A DNA stretch of 64,000 nt from Chryseolinea serpens (GCF_900129725.1 NZ_FQWQ01000002.1:248001-312000), one strand, 5' to 3'. Counted from the first letter of the stretch, positions 36,594-46,819 are shown. The notes: a model not told the origin generated them from the sequence alone. Made by a program: numbers and translations.

Positions 36594-37646
36594 ATGACAG
36601 AGACGACGGAATTCAAACTCACCCAGTATTCGCACGGCGCCGGCTGCGGCTGCAAGATCAGCCCCGCGATACTGGACAAAATATTGCACAGCAACATCAC
36701 CGCCCCGGTCGACACCCGCCTCCTGGTAGGAAACGACAAGCGCGACGATGCGGCCGTTTTGGATCTGGGCAATGGCACCGCACTGATTTCCACGACCGAT
36801 TTCTTTATGCCCATCGTCGATGATCCCTATGACTTTGGCCGGATCGCTTCGGCGAATGCCATCAGCGACGTGTATGCCATGGGTGGCAAACCTGTGCTGG
36901 CCATTGCCATTCTGGGTTGGCCGATCGACAAATTGCCGCCGGAGATCGCACAGCGCGTGTTGGAAGGCGCACGAGCGGTTTGCGCAGAAGCGGGCATCAC
37001 GCTCGCCGGTGGTCACAGCATCGATTGCCCTGAACCCGTGTTTGGTCTGGCCGTGAACGGGCTGGTCAATACGGTCCAGGTGAAACAGAACTCCACGGCA
37101 ACAACAGGGTGTCGGTTGTACCTCACCAAGGCGCTCGGCGTGGGCATACTTTCCACCGCTCAAAAAAGGGGACTACTCCTCGCCGACGATGCAGCCATCG
37201 CCCTGCAAAGCATGACCACGCTGAACAAGCTTGGCGAACTATTCGGCACGCTGGAGTATGTGAAAGCGATGACCGATGTAACCGGTTTTGGTTTACTGGG
37301 ACATTTAACCGAAATGTGTGAAGGCAGTGGCTTGTCGGCTGTGATCGAATACGAGAAGGTACCGGTCATTGCGTCGTTGCCGCACTATCTCGATCAAAAA
37401 TGTTTTCCGGGTGGCACACAACGAAACTGGAACAGCTATGGGCAGAAGATCGGTGTACTCACCGATGCGCAACGCTACATCCTGGCCGATCCGCAGACTA
37501 GCGGCGGTTTACTCGTGGCGGTGGCTGAAGAGCGCGTAGAAGATTTTGAAAAGCTCCTGCAAGAAAATAAGTTGCCGGCTCACCTATGCAAGCCATTCGG
37601 TTATCTCAAAACTTCGGATGGCGGGCCTTTGATCCGTGTGGTATAA
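36594..37646 (+). CDS. selD: Selenide, water dikinase (selenophosphate synthetase)
   Basis: 350 residues. Makes selenophosphate from selenide and ATP. The N-terminal catalytic loop reads [12 protein letters not shown], with cysteine (not selenocysteine) at the active position and its essential Lys. The metal/ATP loop includes [20 protein letters not shown], and the C-terminal domain has [10 protein letters not shown] and [12 protein letters not shown]. Start at 36594 (MTETTEF) is chosen; an upstream ATG overlaps the mnmH end. Immediately downstream of mnmH, so it most likely serves tRNA selenouridine; no selA or selB is visible in the window. Confidence 0.96.
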   Translation: MTETTEFKLTQYSHGAGCGCKISPAILDKILHSNITAPVDTRLLVGNDKRDDAAVLDLGNGTALISTTDFFMPIVDDPYDFGRIASANAISDVYAMGGKPVLAIAILGWPIDKLPPEIAQRVLEGARAVCAEAGITLAGGHSIDCPEPVFGLAVNGLVNTVQVKQNSTATTGCRLYLTKALGVGILSTAQKRGLLLADDAAIALQSMTTLNKLGELFGTLEYVKAMTDVTGFGLLGHLTEMCEGSGLSAVIEYEKVPVIASLPHYLDQKCFPGGTQRNWNSYGQKIGVLTDAQRYILADPQTSGGLLVAVAEERVEDFEKLLQENKLPAHLCKPFGYLKTSDGGPLIRVV

Positions 37647-37791
37647 ATAACAGCCGCCTGATTTTTTTCATTTCCAATATTTCTTTTTAGCTGATTATCA
37701 TATTAGTATCCTTTTGGTGCGTAGGTCACTATAATGTGCCTACTTGATTTTAATTACGCCAGGCCAGTATTTGGCAACAAATACATACCTG

Positions 37792-38772
37792 ATGAAAAGA
37801 AGAACCCTTCTCAAACGCCTTGCGCTGATCGCCGGCATCGCCGCAGTTCCCTTCAAAATATTGCGGGCAGAAGCCGCGACCATCAAAACGCTAAAACGTC
37901 CCTTTCACCCATTCAAGGTTGGTGCGTTGGAGTTGATGGTGCTGACCGATGGTCATATTGCGCTAAGCCCCGTGCAACCGACTTTCCCCAATGGAAGCGA
38001 ACAGGCTGAAAAAGCACTGCTACAAAAACACTTCCGTTCCACCGAAGCGGTAGACCTGAGCATGAACCTCCTGATCATCAAAAAAGAAAATGACCTGATC
38101 CTGGTGGACACCGGCACCGGCGGCAATTTCGGCCCCGCATCCGGATGGATGTTGGCCTCCATGGCCGACGCCGGCATCTCACCCGAAACCATCACACACA
38201 TTGTGATCTCGCATGCCCACCCCGACCACGTTGGCGGGTTGCTCACAAAAGAAGGCACGCCTGTATTTCCCCATGCGCAGGTGCACATTGCGCGACTGGA
38301 GCACGAGTTCTGGATGGCGCCACAGCAGGATTTTTCCAAATCAAAATTCCAGGACAAAAAACTGCTCGCCGCCTTCACGGCCTCCACACAAACCATCTTC
38401 AAAACACTACAGGAAAAAGTTCACCTATTCGAGCACGGCGCAGAACTGTTGGGCTGTCTGCGCATGGAACTGGCGCCAGGGCACACGCCGGGACATACCC
38501 TGGTGCACGTCTACTCCGGTTCGGAAGAACTCGTTCACGTGGCCGATCTGCTGCACTCCGATGTGCTCTCGTTCCAGCATCCCGAATGGGGTTTTAATGG
38601 TGACACGAATTTTGAACTGGCCATGGCAACCCGAAAGAAAATATTGGCCAACCTAACCCAGGGGCGCCAGAAAACATTTGGCTATCACCTCCCCTGGCCC
38701 GGCATCGGGCATGTGCGTAAACAAGGCGAGGGATATGAGTGGGTGGCCGAGGCGTATGCCTTTCCGGAGTGA
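37792..38772 (+). CDS. MBL-fold metallo-hydrolase with twin-arginine-like leader
   Basis: 326 residues. Leader MKRRTLLKRLALIAGIA has a Tat-like RR followed by a hydrophobic core, suggesting export after folding. The metallo-beta-lactamase fold has all zinc ligands: SHAHPDHVGG, APGHTPGHT, VADLLH and a distal His in GYHLPWPG. The ATG at 37792 fits the leader, and the earlier in-frame ATG at 37744 would add 16 unlikely residues. Substrate is not indicated; related enzymes act on lactones, phosphodiesters or thioesters. It is 145 bp after selD and probably separate from it. Confidence 0.88.
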   Translation: MKRRTLLKRLALIAGIAAVPFKILRAEAATIKTLKRPFHPFKVGALELMVLTDGHIALSPVQPTFPNGSEQAEKALLQKHFRSTEAVDLSMNLLIIKKENDLILVDTGTGGNFGPASGWMLASMADAGISPETITHIVISHAHPDHVGGLLTKEGTPVFPHAQVHIARLEHEFWMAPQQDFSKSKFQDKKLLAAFTASTQTIFKTLQEKVHLFEHGAELLGCLRMELAPGHTPGHTLVHVYSGSEELVHVADLLHSDVLSFQHPEWGFNGDTNFELAMATRKKILANLTQGRQKTFGYHLPWPGIGHVRKQGEGYEWVAEAYAFPE

Positions 38773-38971
38773 TGGCCGGAGACAAAATAATTTTATGTAG
38801 CAGTCAAACAACCCGTTAGATCACCCATCAAATCTATTTGCCGGATGCGTTAAACATTCATTTGTAAACTATGTTCTTATAGGTCGGGGGCGGAAAAGGC
38901 GATCTTCTGTGCATTTTCCCTTTTTCTAAAAATATAAAACGTAATGGTTTTAACACTTTACCCCCATTTCA

Positions 38972-41900
38972 ATGAGATGTTTCTATGTTGCTGTATCGGC
39001 AGGATGCAAAAGATGCATGTTGCTGTTTATTGCCGGGCTGCTCAGTCTCCCGGCGATTTCTCAGGTATTTCCCACAGGCTTTAGCCGGGTACAGGTCGCC
39101 AGCGGCATCAGTAACCCCACGGTCATGGCCTTCGCGCCGGATGGAAGAATTTTTGTCGCGCAGCAAAACGGCGCACTGCGGGTGATCAAGAACGGCGCGC
39201 TGTTGGCTACGCCCTTTATTCAGATCAGCGTGAACTCCAGCGGCGAACGCGGTCTGATCGGCATCGCCCTGGACCCGAACTTTGCTACCAACCAGTTTGT
39301 CTATCTCTACTACACCTTGCCGGATGGCTCGCGAAACCGCATCAGCCGCTTTACGGGCAATGGCGATGTGGTGGTGCCGGGCAGCGAAGTGGTCTTGTTG
39401 AATCTTGACCCGCTGAGCACCGCCACCAACCACAACGGTGGCGCGATGCATTTTAAAAACGGGTTGCTCTACGTTGCCGTTGGCGAGAATGCCAATGGGG
39501 CCAACGCGCAGAATCTCGATACGTATCTGGGAAAGATCTTGAGGATCAATCCCGACGGATCTGTCCCCGCCGGAAATCCTTTCACCACCGGATCCGAGCA
39601 GCGCCGACGGGTGTGGGCCTATGGCTTGCGGAACCCTTACACCTTCAGCATTCAGCCGGGAACCGGACGGATCTTTATTAACGACGTGGGCCAAAACACC
39701 TGGGAAGAGATCGACGACGCCACTGCGGGCGGCTTGAACTTTGGCTGGCCCACGGCCGAAGGCACGAGCACGAATCCCGCGTTCACAAATCCTATCTTCT
39801 CCTACCCGCATGGTTCGGGAGACGGCGCCGGCTGTGCGATCACCGGCGGTGTGTTTTTCAATCCTGCATCATCCAATTATCCAGCCGCCTACCGCGGACG
39901 CTATTTCTTCCAGGATCTTTGCAACCGGTGGATCAACATGCTGGATCTCACTACCACTCCTGCTTCGCGCCTCCCCTTTGCCACGGGCCTCGGTGGTGAT
40001 GCGCTCAGCATCGACGTAGGGAACGACGGCAACTTATATTACCTCGAACGCAGCACCGGCGCTTTGTTCAAGGTCATTTATACAGTGAACACAACACCTG
40101 CTATCGTAACTCAGCCTTCCAATCAAACCGTAGCGGCCGGACAACCGGCAACCTTCTCCGTGACGGCCACCGGAACAGCACCCCTCGCCTATCAATGGCA
40201 AAAGACCAACGTGTCGATATCCGGCGCAACGGGAGCATCCTACACCATCGCCAGCGCGCAACCTGCCGACGCGGGTGCTTATCGTGTCATCGTCTCGAAT
40301 GCATCGGGCAGTGTCACCAGCACGGCAGCGACGTTGACGGTTACCGCTTTCAACAACCCACCCGTGGCACAGATCATCACGCCGACAGCGGGCACGTTAT
40401 ATCGCGGTGGCGACACGATCAACTTCTCGGGCAATGCCACCGACACGGAAGATGGCACGCTGCCCGCCAGCGCATTCACATGGCTCGTGGATTTCCACCA
40501 CGATACGCATCGTCACGACGGACCACCCGTTGCCGATGGGGTTAAATCGGGATCCTTTACTATCCCCACGAGTGGCGAAGTTGCCGACAATGTTTGGTAT
40601 CGGCTGATCCTAATCGTCACAGACGCAGGCGGACTTCGAGACACGATCTACCGCGACATCCTTCCGCAGAAATCGACGATCACCCTGGCAACACAACCCG
40701 CTGGTCTGCAAGTAACCCTCGATGGGCAGCCGGTCACAACGCCGTTATCTGACCTGAGCGTGGAAGGCATTCAGCGCACGATCGGTGTCGTTTCGCCACA
40801 GACCCTGGCGGGGCAGACGTATGCGTTTGACCACTGGCTGCATGGCGGCGCAGCAACACAAACGATCTCCACACCCGTTAACGATGTTACCTACACCGCG
40901 GTGTATCGACTATCCACACTCCGCACCCCGGAGAACCCTGCAAATACTGTGAATGGTTTGAACTATGCCTATTACGAAGGTGTGTTCACAGCGCTGCCAA
41001 ACTTTAGCGCAATCACGCCCGTCGAGTCGGGCAACGTCACCAACGTCGACCTGGGTCCGCGCAATCGCGAGGATGACTATGCATTCCAATTCACGGGTTA
41101 TATCAATGTGCCCACCGATGGCACTTATACCTTCTACACCAGCTCCGACGATGGCAGCCGGTTGCAGATTGGGACCACCACGGTGGTCAACAACGATGGT
41201 TTGCATTCGACCGTGGAAGCCAGCGGAGCGATTGGTTTGCGGAGTGGCAAGCACGCCGTCACGATTACATTTTTTGAACACCTTGGGGGTGCTACGCTGA
41301 CGGCAAGTTATGCGGGACCGGGCATCGCGAAGCAACTCATCCCCGCGAGTGCCTTCTATCGCGCCGGCACGGCACCGGGCATCCAAACCCTGGAAGCGGA
41401 GAACGCAACGCTGTCCGGCCCTGTCGTCTCGAACATTCATGCGGGTTACACGGGTACGGGCTTTGCGGATTATGTGAACGCCACGGGTGACTATGTCCAA
41501 TGGTCAGCTTCCATTGCTGCTGCGGGCAGCTACACGCTGACGTTCCGCTATGCATTGGTCAGTGGAGCACGACCCCTTTCGGTGAGCGTGAACGGAACGG
41601 TCGTAAACGCCTCGCTGGCTTTCCCGCCCACTGGGGCGTGGGCAACATGGTCAACTGTCACCATCACAACTAACCTGAATGCAGGCACGAACACCATCCG
41701 GACAACGGCCATTGGAAGCAGTGGTCCAAACGTCGACAACCTGGTCATTCAAAGTGCTTCCGCTGCCATGAGCGCCTTGGCTTCGGCACCCGTTGCTGAA
41801 ACACAAGGGAATGACAAGCTCAGTCTCTCTACCTATCCCAATCCGGCAACGCGGCAGCTATTCGTCGAGGTGGCCACGGGAAATACCTCCGAAGCAAAAT

Positions 41901-42073
41901 TAAGTCTGATGAACCCCACCGGCAGGGTGGTGAAGTCGCAGATCTTCTCGGGCCTTCAGGAAGGTGCAAACACTCTCACCCTCGATGTGGATGACATGAC
42001 CAGTGGTCTGTATTGGCTCCGTGTCGAGCGGGGGACGCTGAGTCAGTCGAGGTCGATTGTGATCGTCAAATGA
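38972..42073 (+). CDS. Secreted multidomain sugar dehydrogenase with PA14, CBM-like and T9SS domains
   Basis: 1033 residues. Signal peptide to about 31 (LPAISQ), then a glucose/sorbosone dehydrogenase beta-propeller (about 35-365) with ERGLIGIALDPNF, NHNGGAMHF and WAYGLRNPYTFS. This family uses PQQ to oxidise sugars. Next an Ig-like domain (PSNQTVAAGQPATFSV to AGAYRVIVSN), a PKD-like stretch, a PA14-type domain (YYEGVFTALPNF, YTFYTSSDDGSRLQIG), a CBM6-like domain (LEAENATLSG, GTGFADYVNATGDYVQW) and a type A T9SS tail (LSTYPNPATRQLFVEV). It should be exported to the surface to bind and oxidise a carbohydrate. Monocistronic, with a strong terminator. Confidence 0.92.
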   Translation: MRCFYVAVSAGCKRCMLLFIAGLLSLPAISQVFPTGFSRVQVASGISNPTVMAFAPDGRIFVAQQNGALRVIKNGALLATPFIQISVNSSGERGLIGIALDPNFATNQFVYLYYTLPDGSRNRISRFTGNGDVVVPGSEVVLLNLDPLSTATNHNGGAMHFKNGLLYVAVGENANGANAQNLDTYLGKILRINPDGSVPAGNPFTTGSEQRRRVWAYGLRNPYTFSIQPGTGRIFINDVGQNTWEEIDDATAGGLNFGWPTAEGTSTNPAFTNPIFSYPHGSGDGAGCAITGGVFFNPASSNYPAAYRGRYFFQDLCNRWINMLDLTTTPASRLPFATGLGGDALSIDVGNDGNLYYLERSTGALFKVIYTVNTTPAIVTQPSNQTVAAGQPATFSVTATGTAPLAYQWQKTNVSISGATGASYTIASAQPADAGAYRVIVSNASGSVTSTAATLTVTAFNNPPVAQIITPTAGTLYRGGDTINFSGNATDTEDGTLPASAFTWLVDFHHDTHRHDGPPVADGVKSGSFTIPTSGEVADNVWYRLILIVTDAGGLRDTIYRDILPQKSTITLATQPAGLQVTLDGQPVTTPLSDLSVEGIQRTIGVVSPQTLAGQTYAFDHWLHGGAATQTISTPVNDVTYTAVYRLSTLRTPENPANTVNGLNYAYYEGVFTALPNFSAITPVESGNVTNVDLGPRNREDDYAFQFTGYINVPTDGTYTFYTSSDDGSRLQIGTTTVVNNDGLHSTVEASGAIGLRSGKHAVTITFFEHLGGATLTASYAGPGIAKQLIPASAFYRAGTAPGIQTLEAENATLSGPVVSNIHAGYTGTGFADYVNATGDYVQWSASIAAAGSYTLTFRYALVSGARPLSVSVNGTVVNASLAFPPTGAWATWSTVTITTNLNAGTNTIRTTAIGSSGPNVDNLVIQSASAAMSALASAPVAETQGNDKLSLSTYPNPATRQLFVEVATGNTSEAKLSLMNPTGRVVKSQIFSGLQEGANTLTLDVDDMTSGLYWLRVERGTLSQSRSIVIVK

Positions 42074-42095
42074 TTTGATAACTCTCTTTTGATTT

Positions 42096-42128
42096 AAAGC
42101 CCTGCAAATAAAATGCAGGGCTTTTTTT
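42096..42128 (+). terminator. Rho-independent terminator
   Basis: AAAGCCCTGCA and TGCAGGGCTTT form an 11-bp stem around a 7-base A-rich loop, followed by a T-run. It starts 22 bp after the stop of the dehydrogenase gene. Confidence 0.9.
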
Positions 42129-42187
42129 GACCGAGGGGTTGGTGTTCCGCGACAGCGGATCGCACGACCGTCCCTTTCTCGCCCCTA

Positions 42188-42598
42188 TCACAACGCAAAC
42201 AATTTCATCCTCTCCTTTGTGACCTCGATCATCCGCTTCCGTTTGTAGGTCCGCAAACTATAGGACCAGCCCTCTTTCGTGCGAAAGCAAATACGATTTG
42301 GAAACAATGTCCAGTGGGTTCATCTCACAGACTTGATCTGGCTATAGTGAACGGCGAAACCAAATCGCTTGTTTTCCTTTTTAGAAACCACAAATACCAA
42401 CGAATCCTCTTTCAAAAAAACGGTACCTCTCAAATCGCGGAACAAACCAAAAAACATCAAATCATCCCGGAACGTTTTCTGCGTGAAAAGAATCGATCCG
42501 AGATTTGGTTGACACATTGCAGGTATTGAAATCGCCATGCTTAAGATGAGCAGAATGAAGATCGTGAATTTTCGAATGGTCGTATTTAGCATAGTCAT
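42188..42598 (-). pseudogene. Small secreted protein gene split by an in-frame TGA
   Basis: The frame opens at 42598 with a signal peptide (FTIFILLILSMAISIPAMCQ) and a beta-rich body resembling a GRAM/PH-like domain (LRGTVFLKEDSLVFVVSKK). A TGA at 42320-42322 stops it after 92 residues. The same frame then continues without another stop for 43 codons, with clearly protein-like sequence (FPNRICFRTKEGWSYSLRTY, then RKRMIEVTKERMKLFAL) to a natural TGA at 42188. A single base change, for instance CGA to TGA, would explain it. Either a recent nonsense mutation, a sequencing error, or readthrough. Monocistronic. Confidence 0.75.
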
Positions 42599-42743
42599 AA
42601 TTAGGGGATATAGGGCGTTTTCCCGACACTAAATTGCTGCGCGACACTGCAATGACTTTGCAATATCCATAAAACAGCAAAAGCACAGAAATTCAATGTT
42701 GCATATTCAGCACAACTTCAAAGGTCCTCAGTATCCTTTTGTC

Positions 42744-42776
42744 TAACATGACCGTTAAACAATTCGTTAACATGAC
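42744..42776 (+). promoter_or_regulatory. Direct repeat TAACATGAC upstream of MBL gene
   Basis: TAACATGAC occurs at 42744-42752 and 42768-42776 (24-bp period), with GTTAA/TTAAC arms between. It lies 36 bp upstream of the start at 42812 and may be an operator. Confidence 0.35.
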
Positions 42777-42811
42777 ATTGTCGCTCCTAAACATTATCTT
42801 TCATTGTAATT

Positions 42812-43672
42812 ATGGAAAGCAACGCAACACCATACCAGGTCGTACCTCACCCAGGCAATCTCAAACTCGAACGGATAGAAAGTAAGTCCGGCTGGTTTGA
42901 GATCTACAAACTCAATCCGATGACCTATGCCCTGGCCGAACCAAATCACTACGAAGAAGTTATTTCATACCTGATCATCGGCACAACAAGGGCAGTACTC
43001 TTTGATACCGGAATGGGTATTGGTGACATCCATGCCGAAGTGACGGCCCTTACGCAGGTGCCCATCGTGGTGGTCAACAGTCATTCGCATTTCGATCACA
43101 TCGGCGGGAATCATCAATTCGAAGAGATCTGGAGTTTTAAAGATCAATTCGAAAATGATAGAATTGAAAGAGGTTATAGGCACAGCGAATGCATGACCTA
43201 CATGACAGACGGGGCTTATGTCAATCTTCCGGCAGCCGTTGATCTCTCCACATTTTTCTTACCTGGCGTACGCATCACCAAGTATCTGCAACACAAAGAA
43301 ATGATCGACTTGGGCGGCAGGGTTCTAACGGTACATAGCACACCGGGTGAAACTCCGGGGGCCATCTCGCTATCCGATGATTTGTACAACATCCTGTTCG
43401 TTGGCGATCTATTGTACCCCGGTCCACTATGGTTGCACCTGGACGAATCAGACTGGTCCGGGTTTACGCGTTCCATAGACTATCTGTACGACCTGCGCGA
43501 AGAATTTCAGCACATCTGTCCCGCGCACAATGAAGCGCGCATCGATCCAGGCTTTATGGGCAAGGTGAAGCAAGGCGTGGCTGCCATAAATAATAACGCG
43601 ATTAAAGGCGTGAAGAAAGACGGATCCCTGTTGTTTAGTTTCGACGGTTTTTCAATTTTGAAAAGGCTTTGA
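42812..43672 (+). CDS. MBL-fold metallo-hydrolase with atypical metal-ligand motif
   Basis: 286 residues, cytosolic. The first metal motif SHSHFDHIGGN is intact, as are VGDLLYPG and a distal CPAHNEARID. The second motif reads HSTPGETPGAI, so the usual ligand His of TPGHTPG is Glu. Glu can bind metal, and the rest of the site is intact, so the enzyme may be active with changed metal preference; it could also be a subfamily norm. Start at 42812 is the only reasonable ATG. Convergent with the VOC gene. Confidence 0.85.
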   Translation: MESNATPYQVVPHPGNLKLERIESKSGWFEIYKLNPMTYALAEPNHYEEVISYLIIGTTRAVLFDTGMGIGDIHAEVTALTQVPIVVVNSHSHFDHIGGNHQFEEIWSFKDQFENDRIERGYRHSECMTYMTDGAYVNLPAAVDLSTFFLPGVRITKYLQHKEMIDLGGRVLTVHSTPGETPGAISLSDDLYNILFVGDLLYPGPLWLHLDESDWSGFTRSIDYLYDLREEFQHICPAHNEARIDPGFMGKVKQGVAAINNNAIKGVKKDGSLLFSFDGFSILKRL

Positions 43673-43711
43673 GTAAGACATAAGATTTCCAGGCGTTGCT
43701 TCTCAAAAAGC

Positions 43712-43730
43712 AATGTTCCCAAGGAACATT
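43712..43730 (-). terminator. Hairpin terminator between convergent genes
   Basis: Perfect 8-bp stem AATGTTCC/GGAACATT with a 3-base loop. Read on the minus strand it is followed by a short T-run, fitting termination of the VOC gene. Confidence 0.65.
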
Positions 43731-43737
43731 CAATACT

Positions 43738-44112
43738 TCATCGCGCCGGTTCAAATAATTCAATAAGATTTCCCGACGGATCCTGAAGCAAAATTTGTTT
43801 ACCTCCCTGACCTTGCACAATGTCATTTCGAAAACTGGCATTCTCCCGCTTCAGTTTTGCCACCATGCGTTCGAGATCATCCACCTGAAGTTGGATCCGG
43901 TTCCAGCCACCCGGCGACGGCACGGCCCCGTCGGGCATGGTCTGCCCGGCACCACCGGCCCCGGGCTGATTGAGGTATAATTTCAGATCGCCTTTTGAAA
44001 GGGCGGCAAACCCGGGGGCTGGATGCATGTCGACGTTAAATCCCAGCGTCCGGCTGTAGAAGGCAATGGCATCGTCTACGTTGGCCACGATGTATCGAAC
44101 ATTTGCGCTCAT
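43738..44112 (-). CDS. Glyoxalase/VOC-family protein
   Basis: 124 residues, one VOC module pair. It opens VRYIVANVDDAIAFYSRTLG, continues with LQVDDLERMVAKLKREN and ends QILLQDPSGNLIELFEP, the terminal metal-ligand Glu motif of the fold. VOC proteins include lyases, dioxygenases and antibiotic-resistance proteins; this small single-domain type is not assignable further. Stand-alone. Confidence 0.87.
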   Translation of the reverse strand: MSANVRYIVANVDDAIAFYSRTLGFNVDMHPAPGFAALSKGDLKLYLNQPGAGGAGQTMPDGAVPSPGGWNRIQLQVDDLERMVAKLKRENASFRNDIVQGQGGKQILLQDPSGNLIELFEPAR

Positions 44113-44397
44113 ATTCAGATTACTTTAAATACGTTTTTTACGCTCGCTAGATCTTTGCTTTCCCACCTGCTCCTCTCAACAGCATGGCGGGCACAGGGCA
44201 CTTCAATTTTACAACACCCTTGGGGCCGTCTTGTTCTCCGACTTTGGATCTTGAAAACTTAGCGTGCGATTTCGCCCAAACGCTCTCCGGTTTCGATACA
44301 ACGCCACGGCTTCAACACACAAGTAAGTCATTGATATTATGATACTTACAAATTGGGTCGTATATTGTATAACGACACCAAAAAACGACCATCGCTT

Positions 44398-46776
44398 ATG
44401 TTCAGGAATTATCTACGCGTTGCCTTCCGGACCTTGCACCGGAATAAAAGCTATGTAGCGATCAATACCCTGGGGCTGGGGATCTCGCTGGCCTGTTGCA
44501 TCACGGCCTACCTGTTGCTGGCCTATAACATCGAGTTCAACAACTTTCACGACGATCGCAAAGTGAGTTCTGTTTTTCTCATGGTCACCGAGTCGACCGA
44601 GAAAGACGGACGGCACGTGCGCGATGCACAGGCGCCGATCGTGATGGCGCCGATCGCCATCGAAGAGATCGCCGGCATCAAACAATATGCACGCTTCCTT
44701 CGCGACGGTGGCGCTATGCGTTATGGCGATAAAACCTTTAACGAAGGCATTGCATTCACCGACAGCACTTTCTTTGACTTGTTCGATTTTCCACTGGCCG
44801 CCGGAAGCCATCGTTCCTTCAAAGCCAAGAACAGTATTTTCATCAGCGAAAACATCGCGAAGAAATATTTTGGGGACGAAGATCCCATCGGGAAACTCAT
44901 GGTCATGAACTTCGTGAACGACAAGGAGATCGAGGTGTTGGTAGGCGGCGTACTGAAGCGCTTTCCTTTAAACAACACGTTCTATTTTGATGTGCTGATG
45001 CGCATCGAAAATTTTATGGACATCCACCAGATCGCGATCGACGATTGGAAGGATTGGAGAAACCCCACCACATTCCTGCAGCTGGAATCGCCACAGAACG
45101 CCGCCTCGCTCGGCAAACAATTCAGCCGCTACATCCCCGAACGGAACAAGCTGCGTACCGATGTGGTAGTGGACGCCTACACGTTGGAGCCCTTTAAGAA
45201 TACATTTAACGATGACGACATTCGCTACGGTTGGGTCAACTCCAGGATCGATCCAAAAGCGCTGTTGATCTTTACATCCATGGCCGCAATAATTCTGCTG
45301 ATTGCCTGCTTCAACCTAACCAACACGTCGATCGCCATGACCGGTAAACGTCTGAAAGAAATTGGCGTCCGCAAGGTGGTGGGTGCAGCACGGCAGCAGA
45401 TCGTTACACAATTCCTTATGGAAACGGTCATCACCATTACCATGGCCATTCTCATCGGCCTGATGATGGCACAGTTCATTGTTCCGGCATTTACTGAAAT
45501 GTGGAATCTCCCCTACGGCCTTGCCGACCTTGACGGGTTGAACTTCTTCGTCGCGATCATCGTCATGATCTTCCTGGCTTCCATGATCGCCGGAATTTAC
45601 CCGGCGCTGTTCAGCAGCAAATTCAAGCCGGTAGCTTTACTAAAAGGAGGCGTTAAAATCAGTGGCACCAGTCTGCTGAGCCGCGTGCTCGTGGCCGCAC
45701 AGTTTGCACTTTCTGTGATCGTGCTGATCGCGGGCGTCGTATTTGTTTTGAACAGCAAATTCCAGGAAGGGATCCAGTTCGGTTATGATAAAGATAAGAT
45801 CGTTACGCTGACCATTCAGGGCGAGCGCGACTATGAAACCATAAAGGCGGCATTGGAACGAAACCCGAAGATCCAGAGCATAGGCGTAAGCGACGGCAAC
45901 CTGGGACGGAATAGCTATACGACGCCCATACGAATCGACACCAGCCAATTTGATATCCAGGCGCTGGGCGTAGGAAAGAATTTTTTAGAGACCATGGGCC
46001 TGCATATTTCCGAGGGACGCTTGTTTGATCTGGACAACGCATCCGACCAGGAGGGCGTCGTCGTGAACCGCGCCTTTGTCGAGCAAACAGGATTAAAGGA
46101 TCCGATCAACAAGATCATCCGTCTTCACGAAGACCGCTGCGTAATTCTGGGTGTGGTCGATAATCATATCGATAATTTCTACCGGTCCAAAAAAGCAGAG
46201 CCCTTTGTGTTTTATCCTGCCGGCAAGAATCAATACGTCGCGATGCAGATCAAAGGTGAACCACAGGACCTTCCGGAAATAAAGGCCTACCTCGAGAAAA
46301 CCTGGAAAGAGGTCTTCCCGGCCCGTCCTTTTGAAAGCTCCTTTCAGGGAGACCTCGTCATGGAGGGTGCGCGGCAATCCAATACCAACATGCAAAAGAT
46401 ATTCTTTTTCATTACCGTTCTCGGCGCCCTGCTCTCCGCCTCCGGCATTTTTGCGCTGGCATCGCTGAACCTCGCCAAGCGCACCAAAGAGATCGGCATC
46501 CGGAAAGCACTGGGCGCTTCGATCGGCAACATCCTCGGCCTGCTGAACCGCGAGTTCGTGATCATCCTTGCACTGGCGGCCATTGCCGGCTCCGTGGGTG
46601 GCTACTACTTCACCGACATGCTGCTGACACAGTTCTACGCCTACCACATATCTGTAGGCTGGATCCCGGTAACCCTCTGCGCTCTCACCATCTTTGTCAT
46701 AGGAATATCCACGACCAGCTCGACCATCTTAAAAGCAGCGCAGGAAAATCCGGTTCATACGTTGAGAAGTGAATAA
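44398..46776 (+). CDS. FtsX/MacB-type ABC transporter permease
   Basis: 792 residues. The architecture is that of Bacteroidota MacB-like permeases: TM1 (about 20-42, NTLGLGISLACCITAYLLL), a MacB_PCD periplasmic domain, FtsX core helices (MAAIILLIACFNLTNTSIAM with RLKEIGVRKVVGAARQQIV), then a second periplasmic domain and a second FtsX unit (RTKEIGIRKALGASIGNIL). ATG at 44398 (MFRNYLRVAFR) is chosen because this is the standard start of the family. No ATPase or membrane-fusion gene is adjacent, as is common for these permeases. Likely exports or mechanically transmits to a periplasmic partner; substrate unknown. Confidence 0.93.
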   Translation: MFRNYLRVAFRTLHRNKSYVAINTLGLGISLACCITAYLLLAYNIEFNNFHDDRKVSSVFLMVTESTEKDGRHVRDAQAPIVMAPIAIEEIAGIKQYARFLRDGGAMRYGDKTFNEGIAFTDSTFFDLFDFPLAAGSHRSFKAKNSIFISENIAKKYFGDEDPIGKLMVMNFVNDKEIEVLVGGVLKRFPLNNTFYFDVLMRIENFMDIHQIAIDDWKDWRNPTTFLQLESPQNAASLGKQFSRYIPERNKLRTDVVVDAYTLEPFKNTFNDDDIRYGWVNSRIDPKALLIFTSMAAIILLIACFNLTNTSIAMTGKRLKEIGVRKVVGAARQQIVTQFLMETVITITMAILIGLMMAQFIVPAFTEMWNLPYGLADLDGLNFFVAIIVMIFLASMIAGIYPALFSSKFKPVALLKGGVKISGTSLLSRVLVAAQFALSVIVLIAGVVFVLNSKFQEGIQFGYDKDKIVTLTIQGERDYETIKAALERNPKIQSIGVSDGNLGRNSYTTPIRIDTSQFDIQALGVGKNFLETMGLHISEGRLFDLDNASDQEGVVVNRAFVEQTGLKDPINKIIRLHEDRCVILGVVDNHIDNFYRSKKAEPFVFYPAGKNQYVAMQIKGEPQDLPEIKAYLEKTWKEVFPARPFESSFQGDLVMEGARQSNTNMQKIFFFITVLGALLSASGIFALASLNLAKRTKEIGIRKALGASIGNILGLLNREFVIILALAAIAGSVGGYYFTDMLLTQFYAYHISVGWIPVTLCALTIFVIGISTTSSTILKAAQENPVHTLRSE

Positions 46777-46819
46777 CAAGACTTCAGATCACTGGCGCTT
46801 GAATACTACCATCTCTGTT

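Noticed and set aside
42320-42322. TGA as a selenocysteine codon, given selD nearby
   Set aside because: The surrounding sequence is a beta-rich GRAM/PH-like domain with no thiol chemistry, no selA/selB is seen, and a CGA-to-TGA mutation is simpler; SECIS folding was not computed.
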